From the NCBI GenBank assembly GCA_003116875.1, contig BCKT01000007.1, positions 732,365-796,364 of the forward strand: a stretch of 64,000 bases of DNA, read 5' to 3'. The translations under genes were made by a program, and so were the position numbers. Below the pieces are notes generated by a model. That model saw only the letters and a list, made by a program, of their open reading frames with translations, was not told the origin of the DNA and ran no database searches. Source of the stretch: Takashimella koratensis (lineage: Eukaryota; Basidiomycota; Tremellomycetes; Trichosporonales; Tetragoniomycetaceae). Below are positions 33,067 to 43,186 of this stretch, piece by piece (within the stretch, counting starts at the first letter, position 1; the number at the start of each line of letters is the position of its first letter).

Positions 33067-36000
33067 CTACTTACTGACCACGCTCCCTTCGCCTGCCCAG
33101 TCCTGCATCGCAACAACCATGGGCTCGTAAACCTCGTTCTTCGTCCAGTTCCTCTTTGTCCAATCTTTCCCCGCACTCGCTCCCACACCGTCCACCGGTC
33201 CCTCTGTCACAAACACCTTTCCTTTGACTATCCCCGGTCCCAGCTTCTCCCTCAGACCCGGGGGAACGGCGACCCCTGTGCTCGTCATATCATCCACGAC
33301 GGCGGAAAGTTCGGCGCGCGCGCTGTCAGTCAGGGGTGAGGACGAGCGAAGGCCCCATCGTATCGAGCGCGCGCGGATGAAAGCGTTGAAGAATGCTGCG
33401 TCGGGCATGGCGGGTGAGCGAGGCTTCACCGTCCGAGGGGAGGTGAGTGTTGAGCGGTCAAGGCGGTTGGAACGATCCGGTCGGTAGGGGAAACCGAGTC
33501 GGAGGCTGCGTCGGCTAATATGCAAAGGTTCTTCCACCGACTCGGAGGGGACCGAGGCCCGTTCACTCGCCGCTGCCTCTTCCCATCGCGTTCGCGCGAG
33601 ACCGTACAAGTGCGCGATCATAGCTTCTGCACCTTGTTCTCTACTCACACCAAATGTTCTTGGCGGTAACCTCCACCCAACAATCTCGCTCTCTGGTTTC
33701 CCTCGACCCGCCGTCGCCTCTTTCTCAAAGACGTTCAGCATTGCCGTGAATACTTGGATAGGGAGGTACTTGTGTCCCTGTCCCCGTGCCGAGCGTCGAC
33801 TGGTTTCGTTCCATCGTGTTTCGGCGTCGAGGGCGAGCTTGAACACTCGTTGAGCGAGGCCAGTGTGGCCGTGTTTCGAAAGGGACGTGAGGATCGCGAC
33901 GTACATTCTTGGCGAGAGTGGCTGGGCAGCCGGACGCTGGGAGATCACCCCAGGGTCTACCCCGTGGGAGGAGAGAAGGGAGGCAACGTCTTCATCAGGC
34001 ATCACTCGGTTGAAGGAGAGGAAAGGGATGATGCTGTGTACGACTTGAACAAGGCGAGGGGACTGAGATGTCGCGCCGAGGTGGTGGATGAGGGTGATTA
34101 GGGATTCTTCATTGGGTTCGGCGAGGCGGTCCGGCCGGGTAGGGGGGATGGTGTCGGTTTGAGCATGGAGAGATGAAGAGTCACCTGAAGAGGGTAGAGT
34201 CGCTTCGGGGACCAATTCCGGTCCTCCGCGACCCAGAGCGGCACGAGCGAACAGTTTGTCGTCGAATTGGGCCGTGGCGGTGTTGCCGTGGCTCTTCGCT
34301 AGTGCTGTCGTTCCCTTGAACATTGAATTCGCAACGTTGCTCGACCAGGTATGCCATGTCCCGCGCATGTAGTTGAACAGCCTCGGCAGTAGCTCGGGGC
34401 GTTTGATTTGTTCCAACCCGTAATAAAGCAAGACCTTGCACGCGTTCCACGCCAGTGGCTGGAGCCTGTACTGCGCTGCGCCTCGAGGTCGTCGAACGTG
34501 ATCGGTTGGCGCGAATCGCTGTTCGAGTTGCGCGGCGTGGGCAAAGTTGGGCGGCGCCCAGAGCAAAGAGAGGAGTGCGACATGGACCTGAGTATTGGCG
34601 GTATACGCCCATCCATGGCGGTCGGGTACGTCGGTGAAGGATTCTGGGTACACGGCGGGGACGAGTGGGGAGAGTGAGAAGGCTTTGAGGAGCGCTGGGA
34701 TGGCTGGGATAGGGAGGGTCCGGGAGAGGATCGGGTTGGCGAGGATAGCCAGCGCACGCATCGATGCGGCAAAGTCGGTAGAAGAGGACTGGGACGGGTC
34801 GAGGTGCAGTGCGTCGAGGATAGGGAGGAGCAAGGACACGGCGGGCATAGGGACAAGTGTAGGTGGGGAAGTCGGGACGGGGAAAGGGAAGCCACGCATC
34901 TTCTCCCCCAAGGCCAAGTGACGAGGGTGCCATAGGTCTAACCGGTCGTGTGGGGACATGACCTCGCCCGGGAACTTCCACGTCCGAACACCGCTGAACC
35001 ACATACTCAACAAAGATCGTTTCCGCCGATCCACGATTCCAACAGGCGAGGTGACTACGATTTCCCTCTGACCCGCTACAGGCTCGGGAGGGGCAACTCG
35101 TGCCTCGATCTCCGCAGGCAGACGAGGCGGCCCACCGCCAGGGTAAAAATCGTCGGGATCGGCACCCTCGGCTACTCGACCCTCGAGGATCCACTCCTCT
35201 ACTAGTCCGACGTACACTTTCGCCGCCTCGTCTGGCCGGTTGTCTCCGATACACAGTGCGATGGCGTGTGCATACACCGAATCGACACGAGGGTGTCGGA
35301 TCCGCCGCAGCGCGTCGATCGCAGCGAGCACCGCGAGAGTTCGGCGGTGAAGCGGCTCGGGACACTGCTCGGTGATTGCCGATAAACGGGAGGAAGGCCG
35401 GTGAGTAGATTCGGCAGGGTCCTGGATAGGCGAAGAGCGAGAGCGCAAGGGGTTACAACGTAGACGTGGAGCAGGATTCGAGTTGAACATGGATGATCGA
35501 ACGAGAGAGTAAGGTACCGCCCGCGCGTTTCGAGCGGGGAGAACATCGGTTTGGAATAGGGCCGATAGTGTTCGACCAGCAAAGTAACGCTTTCGACATA
35601 GTCGTAGCGGGACAGCAGCGAGTTCCGACCCTTCCGCTCCTGGTTCGGCTGCCCTCTCAATCGCTCCCTCTGGTCTGAACACGGCACCAGTCTCGATAAC
35701 TTCGGATAACAGCGCGGTCGCTGTATCACCTCTCCTTGACCGGATCAGGTGATGTAGGACTACATGTGCCTCGGAGCGAGACATATCCCTTACGTCCCAT
35801 TTCAGCTCCCTGGAGACGTTCCCGATCGATCCAAGCGCACTCGGAGGGAGATTCGCGACTGCAGCTCGCAACAACTCGCGGCGTTGAGGAGCCGTGAGGG
35901 TAGAGAGGTGTACCATGAACCCGTCCCGGTCGTAGTTCTCGCGCCCTTTTCTTCTCCGGATTCGCGTAGACGGGCCATCGGGAGATACTGACCACGAGAT

Positions 36001-36258
36001 GGAGGCCGTGGAGCTCGGTGTCAGCTTTGTTGTCGGGGCGTCGGAACGGGTCGGAGGTGAGTATGGGAGCCGGGAAGGGCCGGCGCCATAGTCGTTGCCA
36101 TAGGGATCGGAAAGAGAGTCGTCGCCCTCGCCTTCGGTTTCGGGGACACGAGCGGCGACGCTCGACGCCGGTCGGCGGGGTAAGGAGAAGCGGCGGAGAG
36201 AGAGGCGGGACCGCGGTATGCTTGGCGGTGAAGCCGGCCTCGGCGCGCCTCGAAGCAT
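33067..36258 (-). CDS. Large intronless protein, probably mitochondrial, helical-repeat (PPR-like)
   Basis: One uninterrupted frame of about 1,060 codons, unusual in this intron-rich window. I chose the ATG at 36258: MLRGAPRPASPPSIPRSRLS followed by an Arg/Ser-rich, acid-free stretch, a good mitochondrial presequence. The frame stays open to an ATG at 36327. Helical pairs spaced like pentatricopeptide repeats are visible: RVDSVYAHAIALCIGDNRPD with EAAKVYVGLVEEWILEG, and MYVAILTSLSKHGHTGLAQR with VFKLALDAE. The C-terminus contains DAAFFNAFIRARSIRWGL and ends AGEGSVVSK. It is likely to be an organellar RNA-binding or expression factor; the repeat assignment is by eye and uncertain. Confidence 0.75.
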   Translation of the reverse strand: MLRGAPRPASPPSIPRSRLSLRRFSLPRRPASSVAARVPETEGEGDDSLSDPYGNDYGAGPSRLPYSPPTRSDAPTTKLTPSSTASISWSVSPDGPSTRIRRRKGRENYDRDGFMVHLSTLTAPQRRELLRAAVANLPPSALGSIGNVSRELKWDVRDMSRSEAHVVLHHLIRSRRGDTATALLSEVIETGAVFRPEGAIERAAEPGAEGSELAAVPLRLCRKRYFAGRTLSALFQTDVLPARNARAVPYSLVRSSMFNSNPAPRLRCNPLRSRSSPIQDPAESTHRPSSRLSAITEQCPEPLHRRTLAVLAAIDALRRIRHPRVDSVYAHAIALCIGDNRPDEAAKVYVGLVEEWILEGRVAEGADPDDFYPGGGPPRLPAEIEARVAPPEPVAGQREIVVTSPVGIVDRRKRSLLSMWFSGVRTWKFPGEVMSPHDRLDLWHPRHLALGEKMRGFPFPVPTSPPTLVPMPAVSLLLPILDALHLDPSQSSSTDFAASMRALAILANPILSRTLPIPAIPALLKAFSLSPLVPAVYPESFTDVPDRHGWAYTANTQVHVALLSLLWAPPNFAHAAQLEQRFAPTDHVRRPRGAAQYRLQPLAWNACKVLLYYGLEQIKRPELLPRLFNYMRGTWHTWSSNVANSMFKGTTALAKSHGNTATAQFDDKLFARAALGRGGPELVPEATLPSSGDSSSLHAQTDTIPPTRPDRLAEPNEESLITLIHHLGATSQSPRLVQVVHSIIPFLSFNRVMPDEDVASLLSSHGVDPGVISQRPAAQPLSPRMYVAILTSLSKHGHTGLAQRVFKLALDAETRWNETSRRSARGQGHKYLPIQVFTAMLNVFEKEATAGRGKPESEIVGWRLPPRTFGVSREQGAEAMIAHLYGLARTRWEEAAASERASVPSESVEEPLHISRRSLRLGFPYRPDRSNRLDRSTLTSPRTVKPRSPAMPDAAFFNAFIRARSIRWGLRSSSPLTDSARAELSAVVDDMTSTGVAVPPGLREKLGPGIVKGKVFVTEGPVDGVGASAGKDWTKRNWTKNEVYEPMVVAMQDWAGEGSVVSK

Positions 36259-37072
36259 GGTGAGTGTCGCGGGGGTGGTGTAGTTCAAGTTCAAGTTACT
36301 GGATCGCATCAAGTGGAATTGTGACATTTCAACTTTTTGCAGTCAACCGAGAGTACCAGTTTCAGGCTCACTTGGGGAGAGAGTGTTTTGGGGCCAGTTT
36401 CACGCTCACTTCGGGAGTAGTCGTCGTTGCCACCCAATTTGTTGGTGAATTGGATTGGGGATTAGAGTTTATTATCCCGCCGGACGAGACATTAGCAATC
36501 TATTACGATCGACTCGATGTCCCATCCCACCAACACCTAGGCCGCACCAAACACTAATTGACTCGTCTCTTTCTCTTTCACATCTCACTCCTCACTCACT
36601 CCTACCAGCCTCACCTTGACACGACGACACCTGTCTCATCCACCTCCTACGCCCGCCCAACATCACCAGCAATCCAACTCCCCACTTAGTCGACTCGCTA
36701 TCGTTACCTCGCTCGACAGACCCACCGATCATTCTAGCAAGCCCTCTCCTTTCTGCTCCCGTCCACCCACTGCCGAAACACGCCGACCGGTGACGCCTAT
36801 TGTGATCTCACCCCTCTACCACCCTCCCACCCTTTGAACCGCTTTCCCACACCCCAATCTCTCCTACGCCTCTGCCCCCCCACCCCCCGTCTCTCCTCTC
36901 GTGCTGTCCTACCGCAAGCGCTTTGGGTCTACCACCACCATCTTTATAAGCTCGGGCTTTGATGTGGGTCTTCGTCTCTTCCTCACTCCTCTCATCACCC
37001 ACACTTTTACCCCCTACTGCACACCCCACCACTGTGCCTTCGCCTTCTCTCACCTGCACCCTCACCCACACC
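36259..37072. promoter_or_regulatory. Divergent intergenic region / long leader
   Basis: About 815 nt. From 36600 to 37072 it is intensely C/T-rich (CCACCCT, CACTCC repeats), typical of a strong fungal promoter and leader, and lies 5' of the EDC1-like gene. Open frames in it lack coding bias. Confidence 0.4.
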
Positions 37073-38648
37073 ATGTCCGTGTTCACTCATCACCACTCCC
37101 ACCCACGCAGCATGAACAAGCGGTCCACACCGACACTCTCTACCACCACCACATCCAAACGCCATTCCCACTCTTCTCACCCGGCCTCAACTACCTCACT
37201 CCCTCTCTCCCGCCCTTCTAGCCGATCGGGCACCCCACGCTCCCACGCTCGTACACGGGAACCCACCATGACCACCACCACCAGTGCGCCTTTGGAGCCA
37301 CCTACGCCCACACCCAAGAAGCACCACCGGGCACGGGGTGCCAAGAAACACAAGGACCACAACACACGTGCAGCGCCTGATCAAGAACTCGATCTCGACG
37401 ACGTACAGCACGATGACGCCAACGAACAGATATCGGGTGAAGACGACCAAGCTCTGTTTGATCTCCTCGGCGTTCCAACCCCACCTGCGACTGCGGAGCT
37501 CGCACAGCCCGCACCCGAGAAGGGCGTCCTGCGGCTCTCGGAGGAAACCATGGACGCCGCACGTGGCAAGCAGCGCCAACCACGTCGTCGGAAACAAGCC
37601 GAAACCGATACTGGTGTCGCTGACGGCAAGGTCGTCACCTCTGCGCTGACCGCCTCTCGCCCCGCCGCCAAGGGTAAACCAGCGGCCGCGGGCGCAGACG
37701 AGACTTGTGTGACATCGGAAGGCGAACCGAGGCGGAGCAAGCGGCTCGAAGGCAAGAACGCCCCTGGTCAAGGCCGCCGAATGCCCAAATCGTCCAAGCA
37801 AGCGTTCGATACCAGCGCCTCGGCGGTTCCTATCACATTGGGTGACGGGAACGGCAATGCGAGTAGGAATGATCCGATGGACATGACTTCGCTCAGTCGC
37901 AGCTTGCCGTCAGGGTTCGTACCCCCTCAGTCTAGCGGATGGGATATGCCGACCAACGGCGGGACCCAGGAGCTCACTGTGAGTAGTGGCTCTAGCTGCT
38001 GTATAGGTTCCATCTGACGCTTTTCACCTACAGTGGCAGCAGAAGCTCCAGGCGCAGGCCGAGGACACTCCGTCCAAGCGAGGATCCAAGCCGCCCAACT
38101 CGGACCGCAAGCGCAAACCAGCCGCCAACGGCCACACTCAGCCGACTTCCGATCCCGTCCCGCCCACCGCCTACCCTACCGGCCGTCACCCTTCCAACCC
38201 TCCCGCACACCCGGGGATGCACGCGCGCCGCGCATCACTCGACCATGTGCCTACTCCGACCCCTGCTTCGTTCCCCAACATGACATCCTCCTCATCTATG
38301 CCTGTCTCAGCATTTGATTCGTCGATCCCATTCCATACGGGGTTCAACGTACACCGCGCCCCGCAGACACCCGCAAAGACCGCCGCGTCGCGCGCGCTCA
38401 ACGGAGGGGCTGGGAATGGAGGGGGAGGCCCCTTGTCTGGATCGCCGGTGATGGGCGAGTTTCCAAGGCTCAAGGGCTCGTCCAGTGCCTCTACGCCAAA
38501 CTCGCATCACTCAGCAGGGTTCGGACATGGGCAAGGACACGGACAGGGCCAGACGATCCCATCAGGAGGGATGAGGTACGCTGGACCGACGTTCCACAAC
38601 TCGCCGCACGCCGGCGCTTTGCCCAAGCCCGACCTCGACGATTTCTAA
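37073..38648 (+). CDS. EDC1: Edc1/PNRC-type enhancer of mRNA decapping
   Basis: Two exons: 37073-37978 and 38034-38648. Most of the roughly 507 residues are low-complexity and predicted disordered (Ser/Thr/Pro/Lys-rich). The decisive evidence is the extreme C-terminus: RYAGPTFHNSPHAGALPKP followed by DLDDF and the stop. This is the composite short linear motif of the Edc1/PNRC family: a YAGxxF activator box that contacts Dcp2/Dcp1, then LPKP that docks on the Dcp1 EVH1 domain. Family members are otherwise poorly conserved, so the remainder is not expected to align. A basic segment (SKPPNSDRKRKPAA) near 38075-38120 may bind RNA. Likely role: stimulating cap removal by Dcp2 in cytoplasm/P-bodies. 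An alternative start is 37112. Confidence 0.78.
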
Positions 38649-40060
38649 ATGAGGAATCGGTCTCTGTTCATCGGCGTGATTCTAAATCGCTTCCCAGACC
38701 CAGTCTGGCTCGTTTCCCCGCCCGTCCCTCGATTCATCCTCAACATTCACCGACCCATTATGCTCGAATCTTGCCTACTGCTCCCACTCATCGCCTCCGA
38801 GAGATTATTTCTCACCCTTCCTCCACCTGGCCTCCTTTCGATCCCTTCATCGCCCGCCCCTGTCTGATCTCATTTGACGGACTCTTGGTTCACCATTTGC
38901 TCTCTCGCTCTATCTCCCACGTCGCCCATTCCGACGACTTTAAGCGTCATTGCACGTCTTTCAATTTCGATCTCTGTTTCCCAAATGATATCGAACCGAC
39001 CATTCGACAATCCATCCCGGCCCTCGTCATCTTTCAGTGTCGTTTGTTTTGTTAACCAATTTCGAGAAACCATGTTGTTCATCACTCAACTCGCATTGTA
39101 CATCAAACCATCACATCCAAGCTTAACATTCGATCCACCAAGCGTATCAACCAATGTTGTTTGTCATTTCGATTTCTTCCGATCTCGATCTCGATTCCTG
39201 TATTCGGTCCCTCGGGTTCGTGTGTATCCGCCTTCTTTTTGGGATATCGTGTGCGTCCTGCGTCGACGAGGAGGGGAACGAATTGAGTATGCCTGTGTTT
39301 TGGTCATGAAGAGGACGACGAAGATGAAGATATCGACGACGACGTGACGACGGGAACAATGATGAGGAGGAGTTTGAAGACGGCGAAGAGGTGGACGAAA
39401 ACGAAGATGAAGATGAAGACGAAGATGATTGACGACGTGTATCCAGACGCCCTCGACGACGTATAGAAGAATTCAGCGACGCGGGGGTTCTCTCGGTCAA
39501 CTGTGGCTCTATCATCATCATCAGCATCGACACGTGCATCGCGAACCCCGTACCATATGCACCCAACCTGTACCCAATACTCTGATCCAATCGAGACAAC
39601 CACCTACCTACAACCAACCCTATTTACCGCTTTTCACATCCAATAATCCACAAAACCTCCTCTTTTTTTCCATACACACATAGTTTCGTCCTCAACACCC
39701 AAGCTTGATCCCCAAGGCTGTCTTCGGGTCTATAGACTTTACTGTACTCGGCTCACCTCGGCTGCGTGCTGGCTGTAAATGATGTATCTTAGTGTGTATG
39801 ACGTTTGGCCACTCGGCAAACTGAATCAGATTAGGTATATGTGTACCTTGCTGAAAGCTTAACCCAGGTTCGTGCGAGATGCACTTGAGTCAAGTCAAGG
39901 ATACATGTATTGACTAACCTATTGACTCAAGAATAAGAAACCCATTGTTACCGTGTACAGATCATTATTATAACAGAGTCCACCCGATTCCCGGTCTCCG
40001 TCTCAACACCCAACCGCACTCTCATCTCGTCGTCCCTATCTCCCCGTCCCTGCACTAGGC
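38649..40060. other. 1.4-kb convergent intergenic region with acidic-coding repeat
   Basis: No gene can be supported. The stretch 39307-39430 is a degenerate GAC/GAA/GAT repeat. In one frame it reads as an Asp/Glu run (HEEDDEDEDIDDD), then, after a 2-nt shift, as DDGNNDEEEFEDGEEVDEN up to a TGA. This is what a decayed acidic C-terminus or an undetected spliced exon would look like. The rest is AT-richer, with poly(T)/CA motifs near 39660 and an AT-rich stretch 39780-39970. Confidence 0.4.
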
Positions 40061-40634
40061 TCAACCTAGAAGCTCGACGCGGTAAACCGTGATCCGTCCG
40101 TGTGAATCCGAACTTGCTTCAAACTCAATCTTCACTTCCAACAATGTCGTTTCTGCGCCTTGAAAACTCGGAGGTGGGATGGTAGGTGGGTACGGAATCT
40201 CAAAGACCTGTCTTGCGTTTTTATCCTCTGGATGAATTTTCCCACCGATCATCAAGCCAAGTCCGATCTGGCTCTCGGCAGCACTGGGTGTGGGTCCGAC
40301 GTAGATGGTCGCAGAGGTACCTACGAACCCGCCCTGAAAGGTGAGTGCGAGGTGCGTCGCGGGTACGGGAGAGGAAGAAGGGAGGAAGAGGTGGATCGAG
40401 GAAGGTAGGGAAGTGGAAGTGAGGCAGTCGTCAGAGTCGGTGAGGATCGAGCGGCGGGCGGAAGGTGGAGCTGGAGGAGTGGTGCTGGGATGGGCGTGAG
40501 AAGAGGTTGGACGAAGGAAGAGGAGGAGAGCGGGGGCAAGAGGAGCAAAGGGGGACGAAAGGGAAGCAGGGTTGGGAGACGTACACGACTTTGGTGCCCG
40601 GAGGGGTAAGGTCGCGGAGGCCAGCGGTGGACAT
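40061..40634 (-). CDS. NR2C2AP-like protein (F5/8 type C-like beta-sandwich)
   Basis: Exon 1 starts at 40634 (MSTAGLRDLTPPGTKVV). An intron of about 107 nt, GTACGT donor, joins to TTPPAPPSARRSILTDSDDC and the rest down to 40061. The conserved part is LALTFQGGFVG, then KIHPEDKNARQVFEIPYPP and a C-terminus with EFEASSDSHGRITVYRVELLG. The combination FQGGF ... PEDxN ... F.ATDFxGR(I/V)xxYxLxxLG is the pattern of nuclear receptor 2C2-associated protein (TRA16) and relatives, which have a galactose-binding-like fold. The fungal function is not known. The length of about 155 residues is close to that of the human protein (about 140). Confidence 0.72.
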
Positions 40635-40952
40635 GGGCAAGGGGGAGAGAGGAAGCAAGGTATCAACGGTGTGTAGGATAGCTGAGTGGACTCGGCAGGT
40701 GCAGACCCGTAGTTGTAGTAGTTTGATAGCTTTGGAAGAAGCGATTTTTTGTCACTTGCCCGACGATCGACGATCGCCCCTATTGATATTTAGGTTCACT
40801 TTCATATTCCCACGGTCGCGTCTTACCTCTCGCTCCTGCCGTTTCCACTGTTTTTTTTCTTTTCGTCGTGTCTGGCCGACTTTTGGTGGGGGACTGACTG
40901 TATTCTCGACTTGCAAACATCGCAACAGTCACTTCAGATAACCACAATCACC
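40635..40952. promoter_or_regulatory. Divergent promoter
   Basis: About 320 nt between the NR2C2AP-like gene and the mitoribosomal gene. It contains AT-rich stretches with a poly(T) run (40850-40862). No coding frame is seen. Confidence 0.4.
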
Positions 40953-42561
40953 ATGTCCCTTCCCTTCCTCCCTCGCCTCGCGCGCTCTTCGCTCTTACGG
41001 CAGCCCCTGTCTTCTCGCTCCGCTCCTTTCCTCGCCCGCGGCCTCCTCTCTTCCCCGACCTCACCAGCGTCACTGCAAGGGTCACAGGGAGGCGTCGATA
41101 CACGCATCTTCAGTGGCGTCCCGGGGTTCATTGGGGACAAGGAAGTGGCAAGGGCAGTCGAGTGGCAGTCGGGGCTGTGGAGTCGGCTCCAGGCGGAGAT
41201 CAGAAGTGAGTCTGGCTGGGTACGGTAGCATCGGGGTGACGGGGTATCGAGGTACACGGGATGTAGATCGGTTGGGAAAGGTCGGGGGAGGTGCGGGAGG
41301 TGCGGGAGGTGCGGGAGGTGCGGGAGGTGCGGATCAAATCTTGGCGAAGCCAGGTGCGGTGAACGCCAGTGGAAAGTGAAGATACCCAGCGTGGAAGGGG
41401 GGATGGGAAGAAGTAGAAAGATAAAATAGCTGACCACATACAATGACCATCAGATAACCCAGGACTCGTGCAGATCAAGCAAAAATGGGAAGCAGACAGA
41501 CTCGATATCACCGATTTACTCGTGATGACTGCTCGTGACCCTTCTCTCACTCTTGCGTTCAACTATGCGAGTTTGCTATTGAACAACTCGTACTTCCTTG
41601 AGGGTTTGGTGAGTCTAGACCGTGCCTTGCTCTTACAACTTTTACATCTATCTTGTCTTCTACTTGTCATCTGGTTTTTGGGACCATTATGCCATTGTGC
41701 CATCCCTGGTCCGCGCTTGCGGGCCAAGAAATGTGAACGACGCCTCAGATGACACCCCGACTGTGTATCGTTGGCCAAACCGTCTCTGGAGATCGTGAAT
41801 AGAAACTGGAAAGAAATCGCTGACCATACGCAGCGAGTGACCGGAACCGAGGAGGATGTCCCACCACTGTACCGATCACTGGAGGACAAGGTCGGCGCGT
41901 ATGCTGAGGGTATCGTTGGCGGTGCTTGGCTCTGGGTACGTCGGCTGTCTTGTCTCTCCCCTGTTGTCCTGTTGTTCGCCTGGACCCTCCGCCCCGAAGT
42001 TCCATGTCCTCCTCCCGCCTCTCTTCTCTTCTTGCCTTTCTCCCTGCCCGGGGGGGGGGGGGGGGNGGGCCCNCCNCCCTCCGTTCCCGTGGCGGCCCAA
42101 ACATATCACGCATTACTAATCCCTCTCTGCAGCTTGTAAAAGTCGGCGACCAGATCAACGCGTACGATATCATCCCCACTTACGGTGCTGGTACCCTTTT
42201 GGTCTCCAGCCGAACGCAACGTGGACGTGCCGATATTCCCTTGTTCCTTACCCCTTCCTCCCCTTCTTCCGAGATCGTCACACCTTCCACTCCCACTCCT
42301 TCTTCCTCCTCTCCCGACTCTGAATCCGACTCCTCCGCGTCCCCCGCGTCTCCTCGTCGGCGAGTCGGCGAGTTTACGGCACCTACCGCGCGTGGCAAAG
42401 ACCTCGCGGGTCAGATCACCCCTCTTGCGGTCCTCAACCTCTTCGAGAGCGCGTACCTGGGGGACAAGTATGGTGTCTGGTCGAGAGAACAGTATGCCAG
42501 GGACTGGTTTAGGCAGTTGGACTGGAAGCGCATCGCAGATAGGGCAGCGGGGAACTTGTAA
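40953..42561 (+). CDS. Mitochondrial small-subunit ribosomal protein of the Fe/Mn-SOD fold (mS42/mS43, Rsm26/Mrp1-like)
   Basis: ATG at 40953 gives an Arg/Ser/Leu-rich presequence (MSLPFLPRLARSSLLRQPL). Exons 40953-41205 and 41454-41608 join as NNPGLVQIKQKWEADRLDIT and end FNYASLLLNNSYFLEGL, the SOD-like N-terminal helices without metal histidines. The next exon ends at 41935 (NRNWKEIADHTQRVTG to GGAWLW) and the last is 42133-42561 (LVKVGDQINAYDIIPTYGAG; PLAVLNLFESAYLGDKYGVW). The C-terminal motif resembles the SOD D-x-W-E-H region but lacks its metal ligands, as in the ribosomal paralogues. The 5' boundary of exon 3 is unresolved: acceptor CAG at 41748 leads into an in-frame stop, so either an unusual GAG acceptor (41802) or a frame error exists. 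The intron at 41936-42132 contains Ns. Confidence 0.78.
41286..41334. repeat. 9-bp tandem repeat in intron
   Basis: Five near-perfect copies of GGAGGTGCG inside the first intron of the SOD-fold ribosomal gene. A simple minisatellite; no coding consequence if spliced. Confidence 0.8.
42050..42076. other. G homopolymer with ambiguous bases
   Basis: Sixteen G followed by N (42066), then a mixed G/C stretch with Ns at 42073 and 42076. It lies in an intron. The sequence is unreliable here, probably because of a homopolymer sequencing problem or a small assembly join. Confidence 0.9.
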
Positions 42562-43186
42562 CTGGTGTCGAGGCAGAGGTGGAGGGGGGGGGGGAAGGGA
42601 AAGGTTAGTGATCGGTGGGTGAAGTGTGAAGTGAAGGTCGTTTTGCAGTCGGTAGTTTGAGAGAGGTGTACACCTCTCTGTTCAGTAATCAGCACGCACA
42701 GTAGAGCACATGCATGGCCCATCCCATCTCTTCATCCTTGCTCACCATCATCAATGTCCTTGATCCTCTTCGTACTCTCTACCTCGCTCCCTCGTTCGCA
42801 ACAGCCAAAGTGCCACCTGCGTGGGGTGGTTGAAACTGCCACATCTCTCGGCATTTGCGGGTGGTGTGTCTTTCGGCGTTTTCTTCACCCTTCCGTCGCT
42901 CCATGACGGTCTCCGTTTCTCTCCGCTGACCCTCTCCCCCCGGGGTCCTAATCGCAGATCACCATTTCCTAATCCCTTCAACTCTCTCTTCATATTCCCT
43001 CCTAATGCCAATTTCCTAATACATCCTTTGGGCCAATGACAAGCTGGCTGAATGCTAACGTCGACTTTGAAACCAACCTCCAACTACCAACCACTTTCAT
43101 CTCGACCTCAACCTCTACCCAACGCACCTCTCCACCCTTTCTCTCTACCCCCTCTCCCTTAGCCTACCCCCTACCCCTTACTCACC
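42562..43186. promoter_or_regulatory. Intergenic region upstream of RIP1
   Basis: About 625 nt: the 3' UTR of the ribosomal gene, then a strongly C/T-rich promoter/leader (43070-43186) before the Rieske gene. No coding frame is supported. Confidence 0.4.

Noticed and set aside
34181..35365. 394-codon minus-strand ORF in another phase of the 33-36 kb gene
   Set aside because: A shadow frame of the long intronless gene: Arg/Pro/Ser-rich, as expected for an out-of-phase reading of GC-rich coding DNA.
39147..39617. 156-codon minus-strand ORF rich in Ser
   Set aside because: The serine run is the reverse complement of the GAC/GAA/GAT repeat; no support from flanks.
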